Assembly (NCBI GenBank): GCA_008690995.1
Contig: VRMN01000003.1
Location: 1,178,001-1,242,000, forward strand
Origin: Porphyridium purpureum
Taxonomy: Eukaryota > Rhodophyta > Bangiophyceae > Porphyridiales > Porphyridiaceae
Direction of reading: 5' to 3'
DNA: 64,000 nt
In this document: piece after piece, positions 38,004 to 47,561 of the stretch
Position numbering within the stretch: the stretch's first letter is position 1
How the letters are laid out: every line of letters begins with the position of its first letter
Notes under the pieces: model-generated
What the model was told of the DNA's origin: nothing
Database searches by the model: none
Seen by the model: the letters and a program-made list of their open reading frames with translations, nothing else
Position numbers and translations under genes: made by a program

Positions 38004-38575
38004 TGCCGTGTCCTCCCGCCCAGCCGTGAATCCGCAACAAAATTCGACTGACGCGCTGCACGCGCACACCAACGCCTACAGAAGCTACTCGTATCCAGCC
38101 ACCTTCCTTTTGCGTGCAACGGTCTCTTGTCCAGACCGGGACGGACCAAACCAGAACACGACGAAGCTGCTGCACAGCCACTTGGACCCACACCAGAAGC
38201 AGCAGCAGCAGGAGCAGCAGTAGCAGGTGCAGAAGGTTCGCAGTTACCTTACGAGCCAGTCACTCGGTCTCCAGCTTGACGCCTCCAGCGCACGTCGCCA
38301 TCGGCTGCGCATGATGTTGTGTGGGGCCTCCCGCCTCTGCCATTCCACTCCGTCGCGCGCTCACACACGCGCGCGGCCCATTCATTCCGAGTAGGGTTAG
38401 GGTTTTGGAGGTACAGTACAAGTACAGCTCTTTTCAATGTAAGGTATGTACAGTGATGAGTGTGCAGGTACAGCTGGCACGTTGTGGAAGGTTGTGGTGG
38501 TGGCGGTAGCGCCATGCGCGGTGAAGGAGTCGAGGCAGCGAGTGGCATGGTGGCAGTGGAGCGTTGGCAAAGTGG
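38004..38575. other. 572-bp divergent spacer between IVD and the DUF1295 gene
   Basis: Holds a CAG-rich stretch (about 38198-38226) and the motif TAGGGTTAGGGTTTT at about 38393-38407, which contains the plant telo-box sequence (AAACCCTA on the other strand). Plus-strand CAG would read Gln but lies in no gene. Expected to contain both promoters. Confidence 0.5.
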
Positions 38576-39727
38576 ATGATTCTGCACGTGTTCGGGACGG
38601 CAGCGCGCCGCGCGGCGCATGTGATCAGGCGCGGATGGGTGCGCGCGTTGGGTGGCGGTAGCGGGTCGGTGGCAGACGCAGTCATGCCGGCTGCGGCGTC
38701 CGCGTCCGCGCCGTCGTGGTTTGGCATGCGCGGCCTGGCGGGGCTGCGGCCGTTGTCCGGGCTTGTGGGAATACCGTCAGCAGGAGCAGCGACTGTGGCT
38801 GTCACGTCCGCGGCGTTGGTCATGCGCGGCCTCGGCGCGTCGTGCGCTGCGATCGTCGCCCTGAATTTGGTCGGTTTCGTCATCACGGCCACCACAAGGA
38901 CGCACTTGATTACGGACTTGGTCGGCTCGTTCTCGTTCACCGCTGGCGCGTGGGTTTCGCTAATGGTTGGATCACAGGCCTCAGGCGGGTTGCTGTGCTT
39001 CCGGCCAGTGATGATGACCTTGTTCGCCACCATCTGGTCGTTCAGGCTCGGTGGCTACCTGTTTTATCGTATTCTCAAAACACACAAGGACGAGCGATTC
39101 AACTCAATGTTCCCCGAAAGCCCAGAACATCCATGGACATCTGATCGTCTCTCCAGATTGGCTGCGTTTTGGATGATCCAGGCATTCTGGGGATGCGTCG
39201 TGCTGCTTCCTGTAACTGTTGTCAACTCTCTGCCGCATGCATGGCATGTCGCGAACCCCGTGCGTCTTCCGGCTCTGCTAGGTCTGCTTCTTGCCTCATC
39301 TGGACTCGTTCTTGAAAGCGTGGCCGACTTCCAAAAGGACAAATTCAAGTCCAACCCGGACAACCGCGACAAATTCATGACTACCGGGACATACGCGGCG
39401 ATGCGGTATCCAAACTACACTGGTGAGATCATGGTGTGGTGGGGTGTTTACGTACTCGGCCTTCCTGCGGCACTTAGCTCGTTTGGCTGGTATACAATAT
39501 TCTCCCCTCTGTTTACCACACTGCTGCTGCGCTACGTGACAGGCATTCCGCTTCGGGAAGCTCGCTACGAACGGTTGTTTGGAGACAACCTTGAGTATCA
39601 AGAATATAAGAAACGGACGAATCTGTTGATCCCACGGCTTTTCGAGTACCGGCCCATTGACAAGGCCGGTTTGCCCGATGGGAACGAGAAGCCCGGGTAC
39701 GGAGGTACCGACACAACCGGAAAATAA
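38576..39727 (+). CDS. DUF1295/steroid 5-alpha-reductase-like membrane protein
   Basis: A 383-residue integral membrane protein. Residues 1-60 are Arg/Ala/Gly-rich (start MILHVFGTAARRAAHVIRRG), a possible mitochondrial or plastid presequence. Then six or seven hydrophobic segments carry DUF1295 marks: TIWSFRLGGYLFYRILK, DFQKDKFKSNPDNRDKFMTTG and the C-terminal YAAMRYPNYTGEIMVWWGVY, where the family's conserved PNY/GE resembles the NADPH-binding end of steroid 5-alpha-reductases and ICMT. The substrate is unknown. A polyadenylation-like AATAAA overlaps the stop (39723-39728). Confidence 0.82.
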   Translation: MILHVFGTAARRAAHVIRRGWVRALGGGSGSVADAVMPAAASASAPSWFGMRGLAGLRPLSGLVGIPSAGAATVAVTSAALVMRGLGASCAAIVALNLVGFVITATTRTHLITDLVGSFSFTAGAWVSLMVGSQASGGLLCFRPVMMTLFATIWSFRLGGYLFYRILKTHKDERFNSMFPESPEHPWTSDRLSRLAAFWMIQAFWGCVVLLPVTVVNSLPHAWHVANPVRLPALLGLLLASSGLVLESVADFQKDKFKSNPDNRDKFMTTGTYAAMRYPNYTGEIMVWWGVYVLGLPAALSSFGWYTIFSPLFTTLLLRYVTGIPLREARYERLFGDNLEYQEYKKRTNLLIPRLFEYRPIDKAGLPDGNEKPGYGGTDTTGK

Positions 39728-39990
39728 AAACTGCACTGGGTTCCTCGAACCGGCACCGCTTACATGATCAGATTCGAACGTGATCGAGATCTTATTTGAA
39801 AACCAGGCCAAGGCAACACTTGAGTTCAGACCTCTTGACCTCACTCTTTTGGCTTCGTTGGCTTCTGCGTCTATGCTGCAGCCCTCCTGCAAAATCACAG
39901 CACTGCGTCTACCCAAAGCTTCTCCTGCTGAATCAGCTGGTTTGAGAAACGCCAACCTTGTTCACACGCAGTGAGGCATAACCACAAGGA

Positions 39991-42900
39991 TCAGTCCAAG
40001 AAGATTTTCGGTTCGATGTTCATAGCTGCTAATTCGTTGGCAAGGTACCGATACACATACGGCAAAAGAATGCGCTTCACAACAACATCGCCTTGGCCGC
40101 AGGACCGACAGCGCATCTGCCGGACTGCCAGCACATTGCTTCCGTACGGCTTGTTTCCACTCTCAATCGCTTGTACATCGCGCGCGACGCTCAGGACTGA
40201 GTGACACGCATTGCACAAATACACCGTGTGCAAGTCCGAGCAGTGGTGCAAACGGTCCTGCACAAGCTGCGCCGTCCCGTGACCTAACAGCGCATCTCGC
40301 TCCATTTCTCCAAAGCGAATGGCGCCACCCATCTTGCGCCCGGCAATGGGTTGCCTCGTCAGCGGGTTCGTACGCCCTGAGGAGCGTACCTGAAACTTGT
40401 CACTGACCATGTGCCTCAGGCGCTGATAGTGAACAACGCCGATGAAGATGTCCACTTCCAGTGGCTCACCTGTATACCCAGAGTACATAACTTCGTTTCC
40501 ATAGTAGTTGTAGCCGGCCGAAAGCAGCTGTTCCCCAAAGTAATGGTACGCCGCCATTTGATCGTCGAATCGAAAAGGTGTCGAATCCTGAAAGAGTCCG
40601 TACGTGCTACTTGTTTTGCCGCACATGCTTTCCACCATCATACCAATGGTCATGCGGCTCGGAAAACCGTTCGGATTGAAAAGAATATCCGGGATCATTC
40701 CTGAGTCTGTGAAAGGCATGTCTGCCTCGGGCCATAATGCCGCGACCGTGCCCTTCTGACCATGGCGCGACGCAAACTTATCTCCAATTGTAGGGCGGCG
40801 CGGGTACCTCAACTTAATCGAGACACGACGGATAGAGGAGTCAGCGTTTGGATTCATTCCTGCTTTAGGCGGAAGGATGCGCACCTGATCCACAATCGCT
40901 GTTTCTGACGACTTGTGCACAGTGACCTGCGTCTTCACATTGCCAAAGCGCTCGTGTCGCGCATTCAGTATCACAGAATAAAGCGCATCGCCCTTGTTCA
41001 CGATTGCGCCCACCTCGGGCAGCCCATCCTTTCCTATCGCGCCCACGCCCTCATTGCCGCCAAAAACGCTGGGCGAGGGCGCATTTTCATCCAAATTTAC
41101 GGCAATCGTTGTATACACGGTCCCTGCGCAAAAGCCGCGCTCGTAGCTGGCCTTGTTAATGATGAGCGCGTCTTCCATATCATTCCCCGTGTAGCTAATG
41201 ACTGCAACGACGGCGTTCGTGCCATTCGGAAACAAATCCATCCCGGCCGCGTCCTGCATCTGAAAATTACGGGTCAACGGAACTTGCGGTGTCTGAATGC
41301 GGTACATCTTTGTATCGGCGCGATGCGAGAAATTGTGACACGGCGTGCCCATTGTCTGCTTGGACATTTGGCACTGATACATATTCCGCGGCGACTGGTT
41401 CAAGTCGGAAAAGGGCGTCAGCGATGCTAGAATTGAGAGCGTGTTCATCGAGTTAAGCTCTCGGTGCGAAGCACGTTCTGGCGCAGCGCTTTGCCCGAAC
41501 TTGGCAATTTCACTCTGAATTTCCTGTTCCTCGGGCCCTCCACCGGTATCATTGGTGGCAACGCGAAGAAACATCTGCTCGAAAGTGCCTATGTATTCTG
41601 TCAGGCGACGGCCGTGTTCCAGCCACTCTACTGGGCGCATCAGGCGCGACGGCGCCGTATAGATAAAGACACCCTGAAATAATCGCCGACGGCCAGAGAT
41701 GCAGACGATTTCGGACAATGGTGGAATCCGAGCCATGTTTCCGGACACATCGCCCACTTTGGCGAGGCGCAGTCTTGTCGCCAGCTCCTTCGCATCGGCA
41801 CGAGGAACATAGCCGAACACCCGCCCGTCAACAACGACGGCGAGCGCGTCCGAGCCAAACGTGCATCGGACAAAGGCGCCAGAATCAAGTAACACTTCGT
41901 GTGCCAAATTGGTGCGCCGGATGGACTGGGCAATGTCATCGTATGATGCACACGGCTGCTGCGCAATTTCTGCAGAACTAGTCAAGTGATTGAGCAGACC
42001 GCACGGTGCGCCATCTGGTGTGTGTACGGGGCAGACAAAGCCCCATGCTTCGGGAAGCAGCCGTCTCACAGATGTGATGGGACTCTTCGTGAAAAAATTA
42101 CCTCGATGCACCGCTCGAAAGTGAGAAATGAATCGCAAAAAGTTGATGCGTTCAGCAACGACTGCAAAGCCGGCCTTGTCCATTAGATCCAACCCAGAAA
42201 CGCTTTCCAAATTTCCTGTGGCAATGAAGTACTCGAGTTTCTTTCCAACATGGACTGGGCCCGCCGCAGAAAATTGACTTGAGATGAATTGTACGTCGTG
42301 CGGGTCTTGTCCATGCTGCAAGCGCGCCGCACTGTTTGTGCCCAAGCCCGCTCCTTTTGGATTTGCGATGCTAGCACGACGCAGCAGGGTATTCCGCCAA
42401 CTCTCCAGCAGGACCTCTAACCTATCGCGCAAGTACATGAGAAAAAGATGACCTGGCAGAAGGATTTCTTGGTGCATGAGAGAGTCTGAACTATCTGACG
42501 CCACATCCCCGCTCACCAGAGCACACAAGCGCCGAATCATGAGTCCAAGAACTTGCGCTTTGGCTGAATCTAGGCTTTGGCTATCGGAATCCTCAGGCCG
42601 AGTGCTCAAATGCACTAAAACGTAGCGGCGCAACAAAAGCTGGCCAACTGTTTCATCACTGACAAATGATGGCGGACGTAGCACTTGTCGAAATCTTAGT
42701 CCCAGGTATGCAAGGAACCACCGTTTAGGCGCGCGCTCTGAAGAAAAAGTGCGTGGGCCTGCGAGTTCCAGCTCCTGAGCGTCGTGGATCATAGACAGCA
42801 CCCTGGTGAACAGACGCATGTCGCCATGCATGGGCCCAACAATCAGCCGGCAAATGTCCTCGTCAGTTGTACCATCCGGAAGCAGCGCCCTCATCACCAG

Positions 42901-43689
42901 CACGACAGGCACCAAGAACTCTTGCCTGTTGATTGTAAGACGCAGAGTCGCAGTACCCGAAACCAAATAGTGCAGGTGGATGGTGCGCGTGGACATGTCT
43001 GGTCGCCCACACCGCATTGAAACAGAATATGGCGAGTATTGTGGGCCGCGTTTCTTGTTTGAGTCGCGCTCAATAGCGATCATGTGATTTTTGCGCGATG
43101 CAATTAGCATGCGGAGAACTTTTTCGACACCATTGATAATGAAGTACCCTCCCAGCTCGTATTCTTCCTCGCCGAGCGCCAAAAGCTCGCGCGGCGAAAG
43201 GCCGGACAAATGACAGTGCGAGCTCGACACCATGATGGGAAGAACACCGATCGTCTTCTCCACGCGTAAGCTGGCGCCTGCACTGTTGGAGATCAAAAAC
43301 GTGCCCACCAACTGAGCGGCGTACGTTTTTCCTGACTCTCTGCAGTGATTTGGCAACACTTTCGAATGTCCGTAGGTGGCGGCGTCGGTGCCACCTGTGC
43401 CGCTGTCCTGAGCGCGCGGCCGAATCAGACGAGTCTTCTCCAGGCGGACTGCGGACCATTTGGACTCGCTGTGGATGTCTCCTGAATACTCAATTGTCAT
43501 CGACTCCATTTCCTCACACACTCTTTCCAGTCCGGTGGTCACGGCAAAGTTGAAAGAGTCCAAATGTGCGCGAGTGAACGAGCGCAGCATCTTCACCCGC
43601 GCCGCCTCATCCTTCGGGTCCAGCGTTGAGGCCTGCACTACACCAGCCCCGTTTGTCCCCCAATGCACCTTCGCCGCCGCCGCCGCCAT
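39991..43689 (-). CDS. RPA2: DNA-directed RNA polymerase I second-largest subunit (RPA2/RPA135)
   Basis: A 1232-residue homologue of bacterial beta, forming half of the Pol I active-site cleft for rRNA transcription in the nucleolus. Pol I identity is shown by HLDSFNFAVTTGLERV near the N-terminus, MGTPCHNFSHRADTKMYRIQ, the GMDLFPNGTNAVVAVISYTG block with NDMEDALIINKASYERG, and the tail VYRYLANELAAMNIEPK. The catalytic GDKFASRHGQKG motif is intact. A C-terminal zinc ribbon reads CNACHSV ... CRSCGQG. EAWGFVCPVHTPDGAPCGLLNH is the conserved fork region. Length is slightly above the usual 1130-1200. First ATG used. Confidence 0.95.
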   Translation of the reverse strand: MAAAAAKVHWGTNGAGVVQASTLDPKDEAARVKMLRSFTRAHLDSFNFAVTTGLERVCEEMESMTIEYSGDIHSESKWSAVRLEKTRLIRPRAQDSGTGGTDAATYGHSKVLPNHCRESGKTYAAQLVGTFLISNSAGASLRVEKTIGVLPIMVSSSHCHLSGLSPRELLALGEEEYELGGYFIINGVEKVLRMLIASRKNHMIAIERDSNKKRGPQYSPYSVSMRCGRPDMSTRTIHLHYLVSGTATLRLTINRQEFLVPVVLVMRALLPDGTTDEDICRLIVGPMHGDMRLFTRVLSMIHDAQELELAGPRTFSSERAPKRWFLAYLGLRFRQVLRPPSFVSDETVGQLLLRRYVLVHLSTRPEDSDSQSLDSAKAQVLGLMIRRLCALVSGDVASDSSDSLMHQEILLPGHLFLMYLRDRLEVLLESWRNTLLRRASIANPKGAGLGTNSAARLQHGQDPHDVQFISSQFSAAGPVHVGKKLEYFIATGNLESVSGLDLMDKAGFAVVAERINFLRFISHFRAVHRGNFFTKSPITSVRRLLPEAWGFVCPVHTPDGAPCGLLNHLTSSAEIAQQPCASYDDIAQSIRRTNLAHEVLLDSGAFVRCTFGSDALAVVVDGRVFGYVPRADAKELATRLRLAKVGDVSGNMARIPPLSEIVCISGRRRLFQGVFIYTAPSRLMRPVEWLEHGRRLTEYIGTFEQMFLRVATNDTGGGPEEQEIQSEIAKFGQSAAPERASHRELNSMNTLSILASLTPFSDLNQSPRNMYQCQMSKQTMGTPCHNFSHRADTKMYRIQTPQVPLTRNFQMQDAAGMDLFPNGTNAVVAVISYTGNDMEDALIINKASYERGFCAGTVYTTIAVNLDENAPSPSVFGGNEGVGAIGKDGLPEVGAIVNKGDALYSVILNARHERFGNVKTQVTVHKSSETAIVDQVRILPPKAGMNPNADSSIRRVSIKLRYPRRPTIGDKFASRHGQKGTVAALWPEADMPFTDSGMIPDILFNPNGFPSRMTIGMMVESMCGKTSSTYGLFQDSTPFRFDDQMAAYHYFGEQLLSAGYNYYGNEVMYSGYTGEPLEVDIFIGVVHYQRLRHMVSDKFQVRSSGRTNPLTRQPIAGRKMGGAIRFGEMERDALLGHGTAQLVQDRLHHCSDLHTVYLCNACHSVLSVARDVQAIESGNKPYGSNVLAVRQMRCRSCGQGDVVVKRILLPYVYRYLANELAAMNIEPKIFLD

Positions 43690-45681
43690 CCTGGATGATC
43701 CAGTCGATCCAGACACCAGCCGGCATCCTCCCTCGCATCAACTTGCCCGCGCGTCGCCCCACGCCAAATGTCGCCGCGCCGCATTCGGTTTATCGGCTCG
43801 TGCTTCGATCCGGTGCTGCGTCGATTGAATTATCGGTTTCAGCGAAACTTGCGTGTGCATGGGGACGTAGCGCGTAGAGGACTTGTGTCCGTCCGTGTTA
43901 ACGATGATACCTTGTATGACTGCCTCTATGCGTGGTATTGTGCCAGGTAGCACGCGCGAATACTCGCAGCTGGGCGCATGTGCGGTGGGAGGCGCGTACG
44001 GCTTCGCGATCACGCTCGACTTTGTGCAGCCACAAAGCGCATCGGTCTGAGGTACATAACCGCGGTCGATGCGCGCCAGACATAAATCAAAAATGCACAG
44101 TGCAGAGACACAGACGCGGCCATGAAAAGAATAACGTATCAACACACGACCAAAAAGACAGCAATATACGCTCGGACACAGCTTCAGGCACCAAATTTGT
44201 TCCGAGCTCTGCGAAAATCAATGACGCAACGCAAGCCGCAGAACACACCAACAGCCGAACCCTCAGGAGTCAAGCCGCGGACAATGAGATCCGGTTCAAG
44301 GTGCTGGATCTTGCCCAGACTAAGCCGTGTGATAAACTGCCAAAGTTCCATCCGTTCTGACTAGCCATTCTGGAACAGGGCGACGAGAACAAGAGCGACA
44401 ACCGGGTCACCTCACGGGTCGCTCGGTCTCAATGTCATGAATGTCACTCTTGGATGCTAACGCAGCATGGCTATTACCGGGAGAGTCTCAGGTCTGCGTG
44501 AGAGCTGAGTTGACGCGGACTTTGCAACAGCACATGAGGTTCTGAAAACTCCATCTGTCCACGCGCAAGTGCTGCGGACAGGAATCCGCGAGGAGACTTG
44601 CATGGCGACAAAAGAATGCACCTGAATTGCTTTGCGCAGCTCTCCGTCTAAGGATCTCTTAAGAGACATCTGGATGGTAGAGAGCAGTCACAAACGGTCC
44701 AGCCTCTCTCAAGCACACTCACCAATGAGCCACAGTCAAGAAGTCGAGCTGTAAGAATGTCCCGCGACCTGACAAACATGAAATCAATCAGCTCGTGGTC
44801 ATGCCTTCTTGGACATCTTTCACAAAGGCCCACAAATCTCCAGCTGCTCTGGTTTGGTGTGTAAGTGAGGACCTCCTTAGAATTATCCCCACCTTTCCAT
44901 TGATTTGACACCTTTCGTGAGCAATACGCTTGTCCACCTACATCTTCGCAGCGAGTCCCACATCATCAAGGACATGATGAGCACCATGACTTGGAACCCA
45001 CCACGGGGCATCCTTGACAATTTTGACACCAGTCACGCACCTCCGAAACCTGCAAACGTTTTGTGTCAATACTCCTTGAAAGTCGACATTGCTGGCTTTT
45101 TCTATGCCTTTCCCTGCGTAAAGAAACAAATCCGAAGCACGCTCGCGGACTGCAGCTGTTTCTGCCTCGCGCATTGACACGCTCACGAACAGCATCCCGT
45201 CCTTTATGAAAGCGCATCTCGAGATTCATGTCGACCACGCCATTTTTGACATCTTTGCACGAGTTCTCGGTTGTGCGCCCTGGATGTGCGAGTTGCTCTG
45301 CCTTGGGAGCATTGCGCTCTTTCGCAAACAAGCTGGTGACAATCTTCGGCGCTCAGTAGCTCTGCGTAAGAACGCCCGTTCTCCACCCGCATGCCATCTG
45401 GCGTTCCTGTCGACCATCGCCATCTTCGATGCTCAATGGAGTCCACACTGATCCCATACTTATCTGCATAGGTTTGCTCTGCGGACGCGGCATCGCATCC
45501 CCGCCGTCATCTCCTGCCGATAACATGAACTCAGCGCGTGCCTTTCCCCATGTGTCGAGAGGGACCAGGATGTCAGGAAGTAAACAAACTTGCAACTATT
45601 TCGAGGAGCGACAGCGAGAAGCGCAGACTCGTGTAGAGTGGCGTGGAGGAGTGTTAGGAAAGGAGGTGGGACTTTAGGGCG
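43690..45681. other. 2.0-kb gene-poor region with broken open frames
   Basis: No intact gene recognised. The RPA2 promoter should lie at the left end. Frames of 80-142 codons occur on both strands, for example plus 43932-44360 and minus 44648-44911, 44938-45195 and 45353-45595, several of which look protein-like but are mutually broken. A decayed gene or element is likely but I cannot assign it; see findings. Confidence 0.4.
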
Positions 45682-47117
45682 ATGGTACCGATACGCGCGC
45701 GAAAGTGGGCGTGGTTCTGCACGCTTATTGCGCTGCTGTTCTTGTGGAAGCGCAAGCCGCTGATGACGTTTTTACGGCGCGCAGCGCGCTTGGCCACGAG
45801 CACAGTCGAGGCGTCCGACAGGCTAAGCGCGACGCTAAAAGCCGCTGCACTTGACTTGCGGACATACGTACAGGCTCCGCCTGCTATTCCTCCAAATGCG
45901 CACCACTTGCAGGCCATGGCGTCACAGTCCGTGCCGACTGGTGGCGGGGCGCCGCAGCAGATGCCGTCTCGAAGAGGTAGTTATGGCCGGCGGATAAGCT
46001 CAGGGGCCGCCGCCAATGCGCTGAGTGTTTCCAGTATGAGTGTATCGGGAGGGTTGAGTGTGAGCGGAGGCACCGGGACGGATGAAGAAGTTCCGCGCTC
46101 CGTACGCAGACTTCTTCGTGTACTGGCAACGCCCGAAAGTGCGTCCATCATCCGGAATATAGCGGCCGGCGCGTCACAGGGCGTGGTACAGGAAGCCACG
46201 CGCGACTGGGATCAGTTGGAAGTTCGGCAGCCTTCGGCAGAAGGCGCAACGGCAAGCTCGACGACAGGAGTGGCCGTACCTCAACCACTCGCGGCAAAAT
46301 TGATGTACGCTCTCAACACGCCTGGAGGCCAAAAGTTTGCCGTGCTTGTTCTTACAAACATCGTACGCGAAGGCTTGCACGTTGTGTTTGACCGCATGGA
46401 ACAGACAGAGCTACGGCGTTCAAGAGTGCGGCGGGAGACTGGTAGCGAAGAGCAGCAAGGCGTACACTCCATGACAGAAACACCGTCGCCGATCGTGCGT
46501 GCTCTGCTCGAAGCTGGGTTGAGCCCTGATGGCAGAAAACTATTCAGCGAGCTTGCTTCTGCAGTCACGTGTGCTGCTTTGCCAATAGTTCTCCAAGAAA
46601 GCGAAAAGAAGCGCACACATGACGCGCAGGATGGAACGCAAAACGCGGCAGCCCAGTCTGGCAGCCGCGCGCCCAGTGATCTGGGCGTGCTCAATTTCCT
46701 TGGCCAGAAAGCACTGCAAGATAAGCAGTTTATGAAGGAAATTGCGCAGAGCATATCTGCGGAAGTGGTGCGCAGTTACTTGACCACGAAACATGATTTA
46801 AGGAGCAACGCCAAGCGATCTACACGGACAGTTTCTTGTGCCTCGTCGCAGTGCGTATCTCGTGTCCCCAGACCACCAAATCACATCCACGCAGAATACC
46901 ATTCAGATCAAGAGTCAAGCAGTACCTCCAATGGCAACACCTCGCCAACGGTGCCTTTGCCATGTGCATGTGAGCCAGGACCTTCACGCTTGAGTTCTGA
47001 TCTCGCGTTTGATTCTCGGCCGGCCTTGTGGAATCTTGCATTGCAGGTCGCGAAGGGTAAGGTGCGTGAATGGCTTCAAGGCGACCTGACGCGCCGACAA
47101 CCATCCTATTTGTTCAT
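45682..47117 (+). CDS. Membrane-anchored repeat protein, first exon (probably continues after a short intron)
   Basis: The open frame from ATG 45682 runs to a stop at 47121 (479 residues). Residues 8-23 (WAWFCTLIALLFLW) are a membrane anchor. Four diverged copies of a unit of about 35 residues follow: VRRLLRVLATPESASIIRNI, LMYALNTPGGQKFAVLVL, LLEAGLSPDGRKLFSELA and LNFLGQKALQDKQFMKEIA, each ending in a hydrophobic helix (for example GVVQEA, EVVRSYL). The 'stop' is part of a perfect GTAAGT splice donor at 47118-47123, and a fifth unit lies in another frame downstream, so I end the exon at 47117. The family is not recognised; distant plant membrane proteins with similar units exist (recall only). 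Confidence 0.6.
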
Positions 47118-47154
47118 GTAAGTTATCAAATGAAAGATTGCGCACCCACCGAAG

Positions 47155-47340
47155 ACTGTCCTGGTTCGAGTCGGACATGAAAGGCCTCGTGCATGAGCTG
47201 CGTGAGTCGGACAAGTTTGAGGCGTCTGTGCAAGACGCCATGTGCACATTTGTTCTAGCTTGCGACTGTCGCCGTGTCACGTCCAACAGAAGACGCGGTT
47301 CAGCCACATTGCGCATCCGCGCAGTAGCACGCATTAGCTT
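47155..47340 (+). CDS. Candidate second exon of the repeat protein
   Basis: Plus-strand frame reading SWFESDMKGLVHELRESDKF followed by EASVQDAMCTFVLACDCRRV. This matches the repeat unit of the upstream gene (D/P-x-hydrophobic-x-x-L-x(6)-D/P-x-x-x-F-x(10)-V). An AG at 47153-47154 would join it in phase to the donor at 47118, giving an intron of only 37 bp. The 3' limit is uncertain: the frame stays open to 47692, overlapping the GT28 gene, so another splice or a shorter end is possible. Coordinates here cover only the part that looks related. Confidence 0.4.
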
Positions 47341-47561
47341 TGCAAGGTCAACTGCATCAGAATTGCTTTTACGACTTGGGACCTCCACAGCCACAATCAC
47401 CCTGCCAGTGTGCATTCTTGTTACTGTGCGCTGCAAGCCATTGCCCGCTCGCCACCAACTACCACAACGCAACAGTCGCCCTCCTACAAGTCCTGCACCC
47501 CATCTGTGGCAAGCCTTCGCTACCAGAAGCCGGAGACACGAAGTCGCCTGGAGAGAACATC

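Noticed and set aside
38390-38410. True telomere or interstitial telomere array
   Set aside because: Only two TTAGGG-like units, far too short for an array, and the locus is flanked by normal genes.
44905-45177. Reverse-transcriptase palm suggested by KVDIAGFFYAF on the plus strand
   Set aside because: A single short motif with no catalytic acidic pair downstream and no other element parts on that strand; too weak to call.
47138-47185. tRNA gene suggested by GGTTCGAGTC (T-loop-like) at about 47163
   Set aside because: The bases that should pair as an acceptor stem 60-70 bp upstream do not match, and no anticodon arm is visible.
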